In this document: positions 25,538 to 35,361 of the stretch, in pieces | Position numbering within the stretch: the first letter of the stretch is position 1 | How the letters are laid out: each line of letters begins with the position of its first letter | Assembly (NCBI GenBank): GCA_947477655.1 | Contig: CANJTS010000003.1 | Location: 124,001 to 188,000 of the forward strand | Origin: CAILUG01 sp903844415 | Lineage (GTDB): Bacteria > Pseudomonadota > Gammaproteobacteria > Pseudomonadales > Pseudohongiellaceae | DNA: 64,000 bases | Direction: 5' to 3' | Position numbers and translations under genes: made by a program | The notes under the pieces: generated by a model | What the model was told of the DNA's origin: nothing | Database searches by the model: none | The model's input: only the letters and a program-made list of their open reading frames with translations

Positions 25538-26089
25538 ATGAAAAATTACTGGTTATTACTCACTAGTTTCATATTTGCTTTACCCCTACGTACACATGCA
25601 GACCAGCTTGATCCTCGGCTGGATAAATTATTTCAACAATTATTGACCGCTGAAAATCCCACCCAAACCGTTCAACTTGAAACTTTGATCTGGCAAATTT
25701 GGGTTGCCAACGACAATCCTGAGTTCGCTGCCTTAATGCAATCAGGTATTGATCTTATGAATAACAATGAACTTAGTGCGGCCTTGCAGAATTTTAATCA
25801 TTTGATTGATTTGGCGCCTGATTTTGCCGAAGCATGGAATAAACGCGCGACCATTAATTTCTTGTTACAAGATTACCCAGCATCAGAAGCAGATATTGCT
25901 AGAACCTTAGCGTTGGAACCCTTTCATTTTGGAGCCTTGTCGGGTTTGGGCTTGGTGTATATGGCACAGGGTAAATACCGGCAGGCACAAAATGCGTTTC
26001 AAGCTGCACTGGAAGTTAATCCCTCCATGCTTGGTGTTAAAAATAATCTGCAAATGCTGGACGACTATTTACGTAAGACCTCAATTTAA
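25538..26089 (+). CDS. exported TPR-repeat protein
   Basis: A 183-aa protein with a signal peptide (KNYWLLLTSFIFALPLRTHA) and two or three tetratricopeptide repeats in the C-terminal half: DLMNNNELSAALQNFNHLID, DFAEAWNKRATINFLLQDYP and GALSGLGLVYMAQGKYRQAQ. TPRs mediate protein-protein contacts. ATG 25538 is chosen because it opens the signal peptide directly; an in-frame ATG 45 bases upstream would give an unusual N-terminus. It is divergent from the truncated MBL-fold gene and stands alone; partner unknown. Confidence 0.8.
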   Translation: MKNYWLLLTSFIFALPLRTHADQLDPRLDKLFQQLLTAENPTQTVQLETLIWQIWVANDNPEFAALMQSGIDLMNNNELSAALQNFNHLIDLAPDFAEAWNKRATINFLLQDYPASEADIARTLALEPFHFGALSGLGLVYMAQGKYRQAQNAFQAALEVNPSMLGVKNNLQMLDDYLRKTSI

Positions 26090-26235
26090 ACTGTAGTCGA
26101 GAATACCTTATCACTAAATTTTTAGTTTTTTTATTAACTGTAAAAAAACCACAAATTTATGCAACACTTGTATCGGCCAGACTATCCAGCATTATTTTGT
26201 CCCTTTTCTACCATCACTCGAACCAGGTGTACGGT

Positions 26236-26265
26236 AGGAAGTTACTGCAGGAAGTTACTGCAGGT
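26236..26265. repeat. 13-bp tandem repeat, about 2.3 copies
   Basis: Two exact copies of AGGAAGTTACTGC and the start of a third lie about 120 bases upstream of cstA in a 294-base spacer that otherwise shows only an AT-rich inverted repeat near 26127-26150. Confidence 0.8.
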
Positions 26266-26383
26266 ATTTATGTTCAGGAACCGAAAGACTATTTGACGCA
26301 ATAGCAGGTGCTTCGGTTACCATTCCCAATTGAATTGGCACCCAAGATATATTCACAGTCAGCAGATAAAAAAGGAAAACCTG

Positions 26384-28465
26384 ATGTCCAGTATTACCTC
26401 CGTCGACCGAAAATCAAGCCTGCTTGCTCAGGCCGGCTGGCTGCTAGTTGCTGGACTTGGCGCTGCAGCGTTAGGTGGCATTGCGCTAAACCGTAACGAA
26501 ACAGTTAACAGTATGTGGCTGGTTGTGGCTGCCATCTGTGTTTATGCACTTGGATACCGGTTTTACAGTGCCTTTGTTGCTGCAAAAGTATTGATGCTCG
26601 ACACCACCCGCGCCACCCCGGCAGAACGTCTGAGTGATGGTCGCGACTTTGTGCCCACCAACCGCTGGATAGTCTTCGGTCATCATTTTGCTGCTATTGC
26701 CGGTCCTGGCCCCTTGATTGGTCCCACACTCGCAGCCCAGTTTGGTTTTCTGCCTGGTACTTTATGGATATTGATTGGCGCAGTTCTTGGTGGCTGTGTG
26801 CAGGATTTCGTGATTCTGTTCTGTTCAATTAGGCGTGACGGTCGTTCGCTCGGCCAAATGGCACGCGACGAACTCGGCCCTTTGGGTGGTGCCGTGGCCA
26901 TGATCGGTGTGTTGGCCATAATGATAATTTTGATCGCAGTACTCGGTTTGGTGGTGGTCAATGCCATGCGACATAGTCCGTGGGCCACCTCCACGGTGGG
27001 CGCCACTATTCCCATCGCCATTTTGATCGGCCTGTATATGCGTAATATTCGTCCCGGCCGCGTGCTGGAAGCTACTGCTATTGGTGTCGCTCTGCTGCTC
27101 TTGGCTGTATTCGGTGGTGGCTGGATTGATGATAGTGCTTTTCGCTCTTGGTTCGACTTTGATGGCCCAGCCTTGTCTTTGATGATCATTGGCTATGGCT
27201 TTGCGGCAGCTGTATTGCCCGTGTGGTTACTTTTGGCGCCCCGCGACTATCTGTCAACCTTTATGAAAATTGGTACGATTATCGGTTTGGCGATTGCCAT
27301 CATTATTCTGCGCCCAGACATTCAGATGCCTGCTGTAACGAGTTTTATCGACGGCACTGGACCGGTATTTGGCGGTAAACTATTCCCCTTTGTTTTCATC
27401 ACTATTGCCTGTGGTGCGATCTCGGGTTTTCACGCACTGATAGCCTCGGGGACAACTCCAAAATTGATTGCCAACGAACGTGATGTCCGCTTTATCGGCT
27501 ACGGTGCTATGGCGATGGAATCCTTTGTTGCCATCATGGCGATGATTGCAGCTACTATTCTTGAACCCGGAATCTACTTTGCCATTAACAGTCCGGCGGG
27601 CATAGTGGGTGCTGACGCAGCACAGGCGGTAGCAACTATTTCATCCTGGGGCTTCCCTGTTACAGTTGAGCAGATGCAAGTACTTGCGCGTGAAATGGGA
27701 GAGACATCTCTGTTCGCACGGACAGGTGGCGCACCTTCTCTTGCAGTAGGCATGGCCAGCATATTTGCCAGCGCTTTTGGCAACACCTTGCTGGATGTGT
27801 GGTACCACTTCGCCATAATGTTCGAAGCCTTGTTCATCCTCACCACTGTGGATGCAGGTACCAGGGTCGCACGCTTTATGTTGCAAGACATGTTGGGCAA
27901 TATTTATCCAGCACTGGGTCGCACTAGTTGGTACCCAGGGGTAATTTTTTGCAGTGCTTTGGTGGTAGGAGCTTGGGGTTACTTTTTGTACATGGGTATT
28001 ATTGATCCTCTGGGTGGCATTAATAGTCTCTGGCCCTTATTTGGTATTGCTAACCAGATGTTGGCTGCTATTGCGCTTTGTGTGGCGACGACCATTATTG
28101 TCAAGTCGCGCCGGGTTCAGTATGCCTGGGTTACGGCATTGCCGTTGGTGTGGTTGGTTACGATCACAACAGCAGCAGCCTGGGAAAAACTGTTCAATGA
28201 AGATGTGCGTATTGGGTTTCTATCACATGCACGCGATCTGACTGACAAACTAACAGATGGCTCCTTAGTAGCTGATGCTGCCGCACAAGCAGAAACTTTG
28301 ATTTTTAACGACAGGCTTGATGCAGGACTAACACTATTTTTCTTGCTAACAACCTGGGTTCTAGTAATCGAAACTGTGCGTGTATGTTATGCCACACTTG
28401 CTGGACGTGGATGTTTACCGAGCAGTGAAACAGACTATGTAGTCACGCAACTGCATGAGGTATGA
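26384..28465 (+). CDS. cstA: carbon starvation protein CstA (pyruvate/peptide transporter)
   Basis: A 693-aa inner-membrane protein with about 16-18 hydrophobic segments. It matches CstA family blocks such as YRFYSAFVAAKVL, DGRDFVPTNRWIVFGHHFAAIAGPGPLIGP, CVQDFVILFCSIRRDGRSLGQMA and GFHALIASGTTPKLI. CstA and its relative BtsT import pyruvate, and peptide uptake has also been proposed. ATG 26384 has AAGGA 8 bases upstream; a longer in-frame version lacks support. Its 3' end overlaps a YbdD-type gene, the conserved partner. No BtsSR or other regulator is adjacent. Confidence 0.94.
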   Translation: MSSITSVDRKSSLLAQAGWLLVAGLGAAALGGIALNRNETVNSMWLVVAAICVYALGYRFYSAFVAAKVLMLDTTRATPAERLSDGRDFVPTNRWIVFGHHFAAIAGPGPLIGPTLAAQFGFLPGTLWILIGAVLGGCVQDFVILFCSIRRDGRSLGQMARDELGPLGGAVAMIGVLAIMIILIAVLGLVVVNAMRHSPWATSTVGATIPIAILIGLYMRNIRPGRVLEATAIGVALLLLAVFGGGWIDDSAFRSWFDFDGPALSLMIIGYGFAAAVLPVWLLLAPRDYLSTFMKIGTIIGLAIAIIILRPDIQMPAVTSFIDGTGPVFGGKLFPFVFITIACGAISGFHALIASGTTPKLIANERDVRFIGYGAMAMESFVAIMAMIAATILEPGIYFAINSPAGIVGADAAQAVATISSWGFPVTVEQMQVLAREMGETSLFARTGGAPSLAVGMASIFASAFGNTLLDVWYHFAIMFEALFILTTVDAGTRVARFMLQDMLGNIYPALGRTSWYPGVIFCSALVVGAWGYFLYMGIIDPLGGINSLWPLFGIANQMLAAIALCVATTIIVKSRRVQYAWVTALPLVWLVTITTAAAWEKLFNEDVRIGFLSHARDLTDKLTDGSLVADAAAQAETLIFNDRLDAGLTLFFLLTTWVLVIETVRVCYATLAGRGCLPSSETDYVVTQLHEV

Positions 28466-28661
28466 AATTGTGCTCACTTCTTTCAAGGTTCGATTAAAGC
28501 AATACTGGCAAATTCTGCGACATATTTCCGGGGATGATGACTACGAACGCTACCTAGTACATCATCAAGCGCATCATGCAGATTTACCAGTTCTGGATCG
28601 TGGTATGTTTTTCCGCTCTGAACAACAACGCAAATGGGAGGGGATCCGTAGATGTTGTTGA
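28455..28661 (+). CDS. ybdD: YbdD/YjiX family small protein
   Basis: A 68-aa protein with the full family pattern DDDYERYLVHHQAHHADLP, FFRSEQQRKWEG and a terminal RRCC. This DUF466 family is nearly always encoded directly downstream of cstA or btsT, and the gene overlaps the cstA stop by 11 bases, so translation is probably coupled. The role is thought to be support of the transporter; the Cys pair at the C-terminus is invariant in the family. A GTG inside the frame could be an alternative start. Confidence 0.88.
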   Translation: MRYEIVLTSFKVRLKQYWQILRHISGDDDYERYLVHHQAHHADLPVLDRGMFFRSEQQRKWEGIRRCC

Positions 28662-28772
28662 AAAAATCCTACAGGTTATAGGGTAGAACTTGCACATGAA
28701 ACACGAAATTTTTTATTAAGTAATTATGCTTTAAATATTTTTATAATTTGCCACGGGTTTGATGCTAAAGCT

Positions 28773-29882
28773 ATGATAAAAAAGACTGAGCAGTTTATAC
28801 AATATTTGTTGGTGATGATTGAATACATTAGCTCTCTACTGCGAGATTTTCAGCCCGGCAATATTCAAGTTGAGCAAGATATAAAAAAGCTGGCGCATTC
28901 ACTGCAAGAGTCTGCAACAACGCACGGTTTTGCTGATATTAGTGATGCGAGCAATGAATTGGCACAAGCGAGCACAGATAAGTTAATAAAAAAAATGGCT
29001 GTGCTGCTGGTCGCGCTAAAGTCGGTCACAACCAAAAAAAATGCAGGAACCAATGATCAGATGACTATCCTGATTGTTGAAGATGACGAACCTATTGCAA
29101 ATCAACTGGTGGCTAACCTCAGGTTAAAGTCTGGCTTGTATAAAACAATTTGGGTCAAGACTGCAGCAAAGGCGTACGAATATCTCGATAAACAAGAATT
29201 TTCTCTGCTAGTGTTGGACCTGGTGTTGCCCGATGGTGATGGGCGCGATGTATTGCGAAAAATAAAATTTAACAGCAAAAAAAAGCTATCTGTATTTGTC
29301 ATGTCAGTCATGACCGAAGATGTCATCAGAGTCGAATGTATGAGCCTTGGTGCTCAAAAATTTTTCACTAAACCTTTTGACTCTTACAAGCTGGTTGATC
29401 AAATTGACAACTTTCTCCAGAACAAAAATAGGCACAGAAAACTAGCGCTGATTCCCCATGTTGAAGATGCAATTGTCGATTTTAATCATGATAGTGCAGC
29501 AACGAAAACTGACTTTAGCGCCTTTACTATTTTGGTTGTCTCAGACGATGTTAAGCATGCTACTTCTATCACAAAACGATTGTTGCTTAATGGTTTCTTG
29601 GTAGAACATGCCACCAACACAATGGAGGCAATGGCTGTATTGTCGTTGAAATATATCTCCCTCATTATTCTTGATATACAGATATCAGTGTTAGATGGTT
29701 TTGCAGTATTAAAACAGTTGCGTAATGATCCAAACAGAGAGCATGTTCCTATAATTATGCTTAATATAAAGGGGGCCGAAAAGGACTTTATAAAAGGTTA
29801 TGACTTGGGTGCGGATGATTATATTTTGAAGCCGTACTCGATGACCCAACTTATCGCTAGAGTTAAAATATTTTTGAAATAA
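28773..29882 (+). CDS. response regulator with two receiver domains
   Basis: A 369-aa soluble protein with no DNA-binding or enzymatic output domain. Residues 1-92 form a helical, Hpt-like segment without a convincing phosphoacceptor His motif. Receiver 1 (about 97-217) has D104/D105, D149 and K200, the complete acidic pocket. Receiver 2 (about 252-369) has D258/D259, D301 and K353, but the Ser/Thr switch position is N331 (IIMLNIKG). Receiver 2 is therefore probably altered in its switching. No sensor kinase is adjacent. AT-rich relative to its neighbours, and followed by a 9-bp AT-only inverted repeat (29886-29918). Confidence 0.85.
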   Translation: MIKKTEQFIQYLLVMIEYISSLLRDFQPGNIQVEQDIKKLAHSLQESATTHGFADISDASNELAQASTDKLIKKMAVLLVALKSVTTKKNAGTNDQMTILIVEDDEPIANQLVANLRLKSGLYKTIWVKTAAKAYEYLDKQEFSLLVLDLVLPDGDGRDVLRKIKFNSKKKLSVFVMSVMTEDVIRVECMSLGAQKFFTKPFDSYKLVDQIDNFLQNKNRHRKLALIPHVEDAIVDFNHDSAATKTDFSAFTILVVSDDVKHATSITKRLLLNGFLVEHATNTMEAMAVLSLKYISLIILDIQISVLDGFAVLKQLRNDPNREHVPIIMLNIKGAEKDFIKGYDLGADDYILKPYSMTQLIARVKIFLK

Positions 29883-30004
29883 AGACTTTTCTTTGGGCTA
29901 AATATTTGTAAAGAAAAGAGTAGGGCTCTGGCAGTTTTTTATGGGGCGACTTTTAATTGATCAGACTGCTATGATCTGCCTTCAATAATTGGAGGGACTC
30001 CCAC

Positions 30005-31666
30005 ATGATTAATGCTCTGGATGCTATTGTTCCGCAGCGGTATTGGGTTTGGACTATCTGTGGGTTACTCACCCTTTTGTTCGGTTTTTTGTCAGGTTTT
30101 TCTGCGTTGTGGCTTTGGCTAGCGTTGTTATTTGGTGTGCTCACACTGATTGGTTATTTCGATTATTACCAGCATCAACACGCCATCCGGCGCAATTATC
30201 CAGTGCTTGCTCATCTGCGTTTTTTTCTAGAATACATCCGGCCTGAGATGCGTCAATATTTTATCGAAGCCGATACTGAAGAACTCCCTTATTCACGTGT
30301 GCAACGCTCCATTGTCTATCAACGTGCTAAAGGTGTGGCAGATAATCGACCTTTTGGCACTCAGCTCAATGTTTATGAGTCGCAATACGAATGGATGAAT
30401 CATTCTATAGTGCCTGTTGAAATTTCCAGTCATGATTTTCGCTTCACTATTGGCGGAGCCAATTGTAAACAACCATACAATGCGAGTGTGTTTAACATCT
30501 CAGCGATGAGTTTTGGTGCTTTATCAGCTAATGCAATCCTCGCGCTCAACGCTGGTGCCAAACGTGGCAACTTTTATCACGACACGGGCGAAGGATCGAT
30601 TTCTCGCCATCACCGTGGTACAGGTCCCCAAGTGGGTGGTGATCTAGTGTGGGAGATTGGCTCGGGTTATTTTGGTTGTCGTAATGAACAGGGCGGTTTC
30701 GACTCCGAAAAATTTCGAGAAAACGCTATTTCTCAACAAGTAAAAATGATCGAAATAAAGCTTTCTCAAGGTGCTAAACCCGGCCATGGAGGGATTTTGC
30801 CCGGCGCGAAAGTTACTGCCGAAATTGCCGAAGCACGCGGTGTGCCCATAGGTGTTGATTGTATTTCGCCTGCACGTCATAGCACCTTCTCAACTCCAGT
30901 TGAAATGATGCATTTTGTAGAAAAGCTGCGTGATCTGTCGGGCGGCAAACCGATTGGCATCAAGTTAGCCATCGGCCATCCGTGGGAATGGTTTGGTATG
31001 GTAAAGGCAATGCTTGAAACCGGGATCACTCCAGATTTTATTGTTGTCGATGGGGGTGAAGGTGGTACTGGCGCAGCACCGCTGGAATTTACAGATCATG
31101 TTGGAGTACCAATGCGTGAAGCCTTGATGCTGGTGCATAACACTTTGGTTGGTGTTAATTTGCGCGGAAAAATTAAAATTGGCGCATCTGCCAAGATAAT
31201 TACCGCTTTCGATATAGTGCGCGCTCTCGCTATGGGAGCAGATTGGTGCAACGCTGCACGTGGCTTTATGTTTGCGCTGGGTTGCCTGCAAGCGCAGACC
31301 TGCCACACAGGACAATGTCCAACCGGGGTAACAACACAAGACCCAAATCGCATGCGTGCCCTGGTCGTTCCAGACAAGGCTGAGCGTGTGTTTCAGTTTC
31401 ACAAAAGCACGCTGATTGCGTTAAAGGAATTACTCTGCGCAGCCGGTCTGGCACATCCCAGTCAGCTTGGCCCTGAACATGTTATCCGCCGTGTTTCTTC
31501 TAATGAAATAAGATCACTTGCCACCTTGCACAAGTGGGTGAGGCCGGGCGAATTGCTGTCGTCAGCGACGGATTTGCCTGTATTCAAAGAGTTTTGGGAC
31601 CTTGCACGTGCCGATTCTTTTGCAGCACCTTCTAATATGTTAACCATGCAGGGGTCAAAGTCTTAA
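30005..31666 (+). CDS. FMN-binding glutamate synthase-like protein, membrane-anchored
   Basis: A 553-aa protein: two N-terminal membrane helices (residues about 15-60) followed by the FMN-binding barrel of the glutamate synthase large subunit. Visible marks are FNISAMSFGALS, the NHDTGEGSIS-like HDTGEGSISRHH, GAKPGHGGILPG, VVDGGEGGTGAAPLEF and the 3Fe-4S cysteines CLQAQTCHTGQC with their C-x5-C-x4-C spacing. It lacks the glutaminase domain, so it cannot be a full GOGAT by itself. Members of this subfamily are common and of uncertain substrate. GGAGG precedes the ATG by 9 bases. Stand-alone gene. Confidence 0.88.
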   Translation: MINALDAIVPQRYWVWTICGLLTLLFGFLSGFSALWLWLALLFGVLTLIGYFDYYQHQHAIRRNYPVLAHLRFFLEYIRPEMRQYFIEADTEELPYSRVQRSIVYQRAKGVADNRPFGTQLNVYESQYEWMNHSIVPVEISSHDFRFTIGGANCKQPYNASVFNISAMSFGALSANAILALNAGAKRGNFYHDTGEGSISRHHRGTGPQVGGDLVWEIGSGYFGCRNEQGGFDSEKFRENAISQQVKMIEIKLSQGAKPGHGGILPGAKVTAEIAEARGVPIGVDCISPARHSTFSTPVEMMHFVEKLRDLSGGKPIGIKLAIGHPWEWFGMVKAMLETGITPDFIVVDGGEGGTGAAPLEFTDHVGVPMREALMLVHNTLVGVNLRGKIKIGASAKIITAFDIVRALAMGADWCNAARGFMFALGCLQAQTCHTGQCPTGVTTQDPNRMRALVVPDKAERVFQFHKSTLIALKELLCAAGLAHPSQLGPEHVIRRVSSNEIRSLATLHKWVRPGELLSSATDLPVFKEFWDLARADSFAAPSNMLTMQGSKS

Positions 31667-31829
31667 TAATTAAATGTCTGCACGAGCCATCAAGCAATAC
31701 AGAAACTGATGAATAAAATAGTGAGGCGCGGTAGAGTTTTTTTCAGAAAAAATTCAGCACTGTTCAGCTAATAAACTTATTTAGGCAATGGGGAGGCCGG
31801 CCTCAACCGACCTCCATGCTGGGCAGGTA

Positions 31830-33320
31830 TTACTTGCCGATGGTTGCCATCAAGTCAGCTTTGGTTTGTGGTGTTGCGGCTGCATGTACGGCAAGATATT
31901 GATCAAAGTCTAGACCGGCAGTGTCAACGTATTCTGCCAGTTTCAATACAAACGGATTTGGTGCAGCGCCTGCAACTGGCAGAGTGAAATCTGCTTCAAA
32001 CAAAATACGCTGGCCTGGCAGATACGCTACCAGCATCCCGTCGGTGTGGCCATTAAGCACATGATGTAACTCAAGGCGCATAGTGGCGTCTTCCAGAATG
32101 GTCACTTCTTCTGCACCTTGAAATTGCGGAGCCATGGTTGCTTGACCCAACAAAGTACGAGGGGTGCTCAATGCCATGTTGAGGAAAGCAACATTGTTAG
32201 CATGTGTAACGATGGTAGCGCCTTCTTTAACGAACGGCACCATGCCGGCGGTGTGATCCGCATGCGGATGGGTATTAATCAGAAAACGGATAGGTTTGGC
32301 TGGGAACAATGTTTTGACAGTGTCGAGTATTTGCTGACCGCGAGCTTCAGATTGCCCAGATTCTACAACCGCAATGTGATCGGCAAACTCAACGGCAAGT
32401 GCCACATATCCCCCGCTGATGAGATAAACCCCTTCAGCAATTTCCTGGGCGAGTTCAGCTGGAGCGGGTGCAGCAGCGGCCGGAGCAGCAGCGGCCGGAG
32501 GAGCAGCAGGGGCAGGAACTGTCAGAAGCTCGGCAACATTAGCTGGGTTAGCAGTGGCGCCTGTTACATTAACACCAAAAATTCCGCCGCCGCCGCGTTG
32601 TTGTTCAATGGTGGCAGGAACCATCACACCGCCAAAATCCGTATAGTCGCTGTACACGTTCGCTACATTCATATCACCCAAGAACGGATCCTCCACCCAA
32701 GTTTCAACCTTTGTTACAAGATTCTGGGCATTGATGTAACCAGTGACGGTGTATTGCAAGCCGGAAGGGCTCAATTGTGTGGTGGGGGTCATCCAAGTTA
32801 CGGCGGTTACCGGATTGCCATCTAAAGTTTGTGGTACCTGAGTTGCCGCATTGAGTTGCGCACCGTGTAAAAAGCCCCATGGTGTCAACCAGATTTCCAG
32901 TTGTTGGCCCCAAGCGGTTTGCTCAACCATGACGTTTTGGGTGTAAGTCCCTGCTACGGCTGGTTCCATAAACAAGTTTTGAGCAAAAGTTTCGCCGGTA
33001 GCACGCGACGCTGGCACGCTAAGATCAATGGTACGCTGGTAAGTGGTGATGGTGTCACGCAGTGGCCAAGGTGGGCTGGCGCTGGGGGTTTGCATAAAAC
33101 TGTTTCTGATGCGCCAGGCAGTACCCGTATAAGTGATAGATGCCAAATCTTGCATTCCCATTGCAGCAAGCGCCGCTTCTATATTGGCGGGGACTGCTGC
33201 CGCAACAGCCGGAGCGGCATCTGGGGCGGCCACAGGGGCTACGCGTGTATCAGCTGACTCACCTGAGCAGCCTGCAAACAACAGGGTGGAAACGGCAATG
33301 GTCAAGTTTGAGCGAAACAT
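31830..33320 (-). CDS. lipoprotein MBL-fold metallo-hydrolase
   Basis: A 496-aa lipoprotein. The signal ends in a lipobox LFAG-C at about residue 16. The N-terminal half (about 40-275) is a beta-rich domain without a recognised family. A low-complexity Ala-Pro linker follows (coding 15-base repeats near 32470-32510), then a metallo-beta-lactamase domain with NTHPHADHTAG, a VLNGHTDGM His and an EADF Asp. The zinc site is complete, so it should be an active hydrolase outside the cytoplasm. ATG 33320 has GGAG 6 bases upstream. Its 5' region faces the alpha/beta hydrolase gene. Confidence 0.83.
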   Translation of the reverse strand: MFRSNLTIAVSTLLFAGCSGESADTRVAPVAAPDAAPAVAAAVPANIEAALAAMGMQDLASITYTGTAWRIRNSFMQTPSASPPWPLRDTITTYQRTIDLSVPASRATGETFAQNLFMEPAVAGTYTQNVMVEQTAWGQQLEIWLTPWGFLHGAQLNAATQVPQTLDGNPVTAVTWMTPTTQLSPSGLQYTVTGYINAQNLVTKVETWVEDPFLGDMNVANVYSDYTDFGGVMVPATIEQQRGGGGIFGVNVTGATANPANVAELLTVPAPAAPPAAAAPAAAAPAPAELAQEIAEGVYLISGGYVALAVEFADHIAVVESGQSEARGQQILDTVKTLFPAKPIRFLINTHPHADHTAGMVPFVKEGATIVTHANNVAFLNMALSTPRTLLGQATMAPQFQGAEEVTILEDATMRLELHHVLNGHTDGMLVAYLPGQRILFEADFTLPVAGAAPNPFVLKLAEYVDTAGLDFDQYLAVHAAATPQTKADLMATIGK

Positions 33321-33734
33321 GAGTATCTCCTGATTAGTTATAGTTATGGATTTTATTGCTGTCCTAGACCAAAGCCCGCCTGCTGTCCAAAACGATAGCA
33401 CACAATAAGCTTTCACCAAGCCAAAAGGCAATATAATGAACGAGGTTTATTGTAAAATTAATTGATTTTGGTGACTAACTTGGCCATTGCGTTAGCTTGG
33501 TTAAAGACAATTTGTAACGGACGGTATGCAAATGCATAGGCTCATGTATTTAGGCTTCGTAAATTCTGTTTAACTCGATAAGTGTAATTTCGACGCAAGT
33601 ATCCAGCTAAATTCTCACCTATTTTTTTATGGTCAGGTCTTGCGCCGGAATAACATGCTATACAGAGGTTCTCTAAAAATATTTGCTTTGATTCGCCCAA
33701 AAGTGCGATTCTCAGCACCGCACTGGAGGCAATC
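33321..33734. other. 414-bp intergenic region between divergent genes
   Basis: I see no gene here. An open frame of 109 codons on the minus strand overlaps the next gene and has no family resemblance. The region should contain the promoters of the MBL-fold lipoprotein gene and the alpha/beta hydrolase gene. Confidence 0.5.
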
Positions 33735-35231
33735 ATGAAATCACTTCTTATAGTAACTATGTTCGTATGTGGCATCGCTGCTAAGGCTTTTGCACAAACC
33801 CCAATAAGTCTGCCTGTGGTCACTGGCCCGATACCTGTCTCAGAACAATCTTGGCCGTTGATGGCAAGCAACAGAATTCAAGAAGTGGTTGATATTGCAG
33901 CAATGGGCTACGTGGAGGAAGAGTACTTTATTAGTGGAACTGCCAACCTTTACGATTGGGCAACTGATGGCACCATCTCTATCAAGACAGCAGCAGCGCC
34001 CTACACTACACGGTTACTGATCCGGCGTCCGGCTGCACCTTCACAGTTCAGTGGTAATGTAATTGTGGAGCCTCTCAACGAAGCTCGCGGTTACGATTGG
34101 GCCTTTATCTGGGCCTTGTCACACCGCTATTTTATGGAGCATGGAGACGCTTACGTGGGCATTACCCATATGCCGCAAAATATTGAGTCCCTGCAAAAGT
34201 TCGATCCCGTTCGTTACGCCACCATGTCGTTTGCTAATCCGAATCCTACTGAGACTTGTGGCCCCCAAAACACCACAGCCACAACCGAAGAGGGCTTACA
34301 TTGGGATATTTTCAGTCAAGTTGGCGCCCTGTTGAAAAGCAAAGCAGCAATAGGCCCACTGGCAGGTTTCAATGTGCAATATTTGTTCATGTCGGCTCAC
34401 CACGGACAAGCCGTCACTTATGCAGCAACCATTCATAAAGATGCTAACTTAGCCAATGGTGCTCCCATTTATGACGGCTACTTGCTGCCTAGTTGGGATG
34501 TGCCCACGCGCATGCGCCGATGTGGCACAGCACCGGCGGCAGGCGACGTAAGACAAATTGTCAGCAAGGTCAATGTACCTGTAATTCGGGTAGTACCGCA
34601 GGGTGAAGTATTAGGTTCACTGGCCACACGCCGTGACGACAGTGATGCAGTTGATGACCGGTATCGTCTGTACGAAGTAGCAGGCGCACCCCGTATGGAC
34701 CGGATATATTTCCAACACCTGCCAATGGTTGAAGATCAACTTAAGGCTGGGCAACCAGCCTCCGTTGGGAAATGGCCCTATAATTATCAGTGTACTCCCA
34801 ATATTGATCTGCTTGATTTTCCCATAAAGCGTTATGTTGTGGATGGTGCTTTTGCCAATCTCGATCGCTGGGTGCGTACCGGCACAGCACCGCCGCGCGC
34901 CCAAAGATTGGCGGTGATGAATGTGGGCACTCCACAAGCTACTTTCGAAACTGATGAATATGGCAATGCCCGAGGCGGTGTTCGTCATGTATACGTGACA
35001 GTGCCAGTGGCAACCTACGCCGGCAATTCACCAGGGCAGTGTGGCAGTATCGCGATGAAAAAACCTTTTGACTGGGCGCGACTTCAGGCTATCTATGGTT
35101 CACCACAAAATTACGCACAACAAGTCGCTGCTGCCTTGGATAATCAGGTGAGTGAAGGGTGGATTACTGGCACGGATGCGGCCCTTATCAACGCCGAATT
35201 ACTCACACCGGCCCTTGGTGCTGGCGAATAA
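33735..35231 (+). CDS. exported alpha/beta hydrolase domain protein
   Basis: A 498-aa protein with a signal peptide (ending KAFAQ) that resembles the large 'alpha/beta hydrolase domain' family PF20091, recognised from the GNVIVEPLNEARGYDWAF block, the TEEGLHWDIF-like segment and the YDGYLLPSW motif. The nucleophile region reads LFMSAHHGQAVTY, where other members have a GxSQS elbow: the Ser is kept but the Gly before it and the usual Gln are not. It may have changed chemistry. AGG lies 8 bases before the ATG. A weak terminator follows. Confidence 0.75.
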   Translation: MKSLLIVTMFVCGIAAKAFAQTPISLPVVTGPIPVSEQSWPLMASNRIQEVVDIAAMGYVEEEYFISGTANLYDWATDGTISIKTAAAPYTTRLLIRRPAAPSQFSGNVIVEPLNEARGYDWAFIWALSHRYFMEHGDAYVGITHMPQNIESLQKFDPVRYATMSFANPNPTETCGPQNTTATTEEGLHWDIFSQVGALLKSKAAIGPLAGFNVQYLFMSAHHGQAVTYAATIHKDANLANGAPIYDGYLLPSWDVPTRMRRCGTAPAAGDVRQIVSKVNVPVIRVVPQGEVLGSLATRRDDSDAVDDRYRLYEVAGAPRMDRIYFQHLPMVEDQLKAGQPASVGKWPYNYQCTPNIDLLDFPIKRYVVDGAFANLDRWVRTGTAPPRAQRLAVMNVGTPQATFETDEYGNARGGVRHVYVTVPVATYAGNSPGQCGSIAMKKPFDWARLQAIYGSPQNYAQQVAAALDNQVSEGWITGTDAALINAELLTPALGAGE

Positions 35232-35286
35232 CAGGGCACTCTAAGCACCTTGTCATATCGACGGACTAATCAATAAAAATACGGTA

Positions 35287-35320
35287 GGGCGGGTGTGACT
35301 CCGCCCGTAATTTCCTTTAT
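35287..35320 (+). terminator. possible rho-independent terminator
   Basis: A GGGCGG/CCGCCC stem (35287-35292 and 35301-35306) is followed by the imperfect T tract GTAATTTCCTTTATT. It lies 55 bases after the alpha/beta hydrolase stop. Confidence 0.6.
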
Positions 35321-35361
35321 TCTGACCTCCTCAATTTCAAACCCCAAGACAGGTAAACAAC

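Noticed and set aside
26683..27189. A 168-codon minus-strand frame
   Set aside because: Antisense to the well-supported cstA gene, with a Pro/Thr/Ile-rich translation typical of the reverse of membrane-protein codons.
32118..32825. A 235-codon plus-strand frame
   Set aside because: It is antisense to the MBL-fold lipoprotein gene, including its Ala-Pro linker. The low-complexity Gly/Ser/Arg product is what the reverse of Ala/Pro codons gives; no domain is seen.
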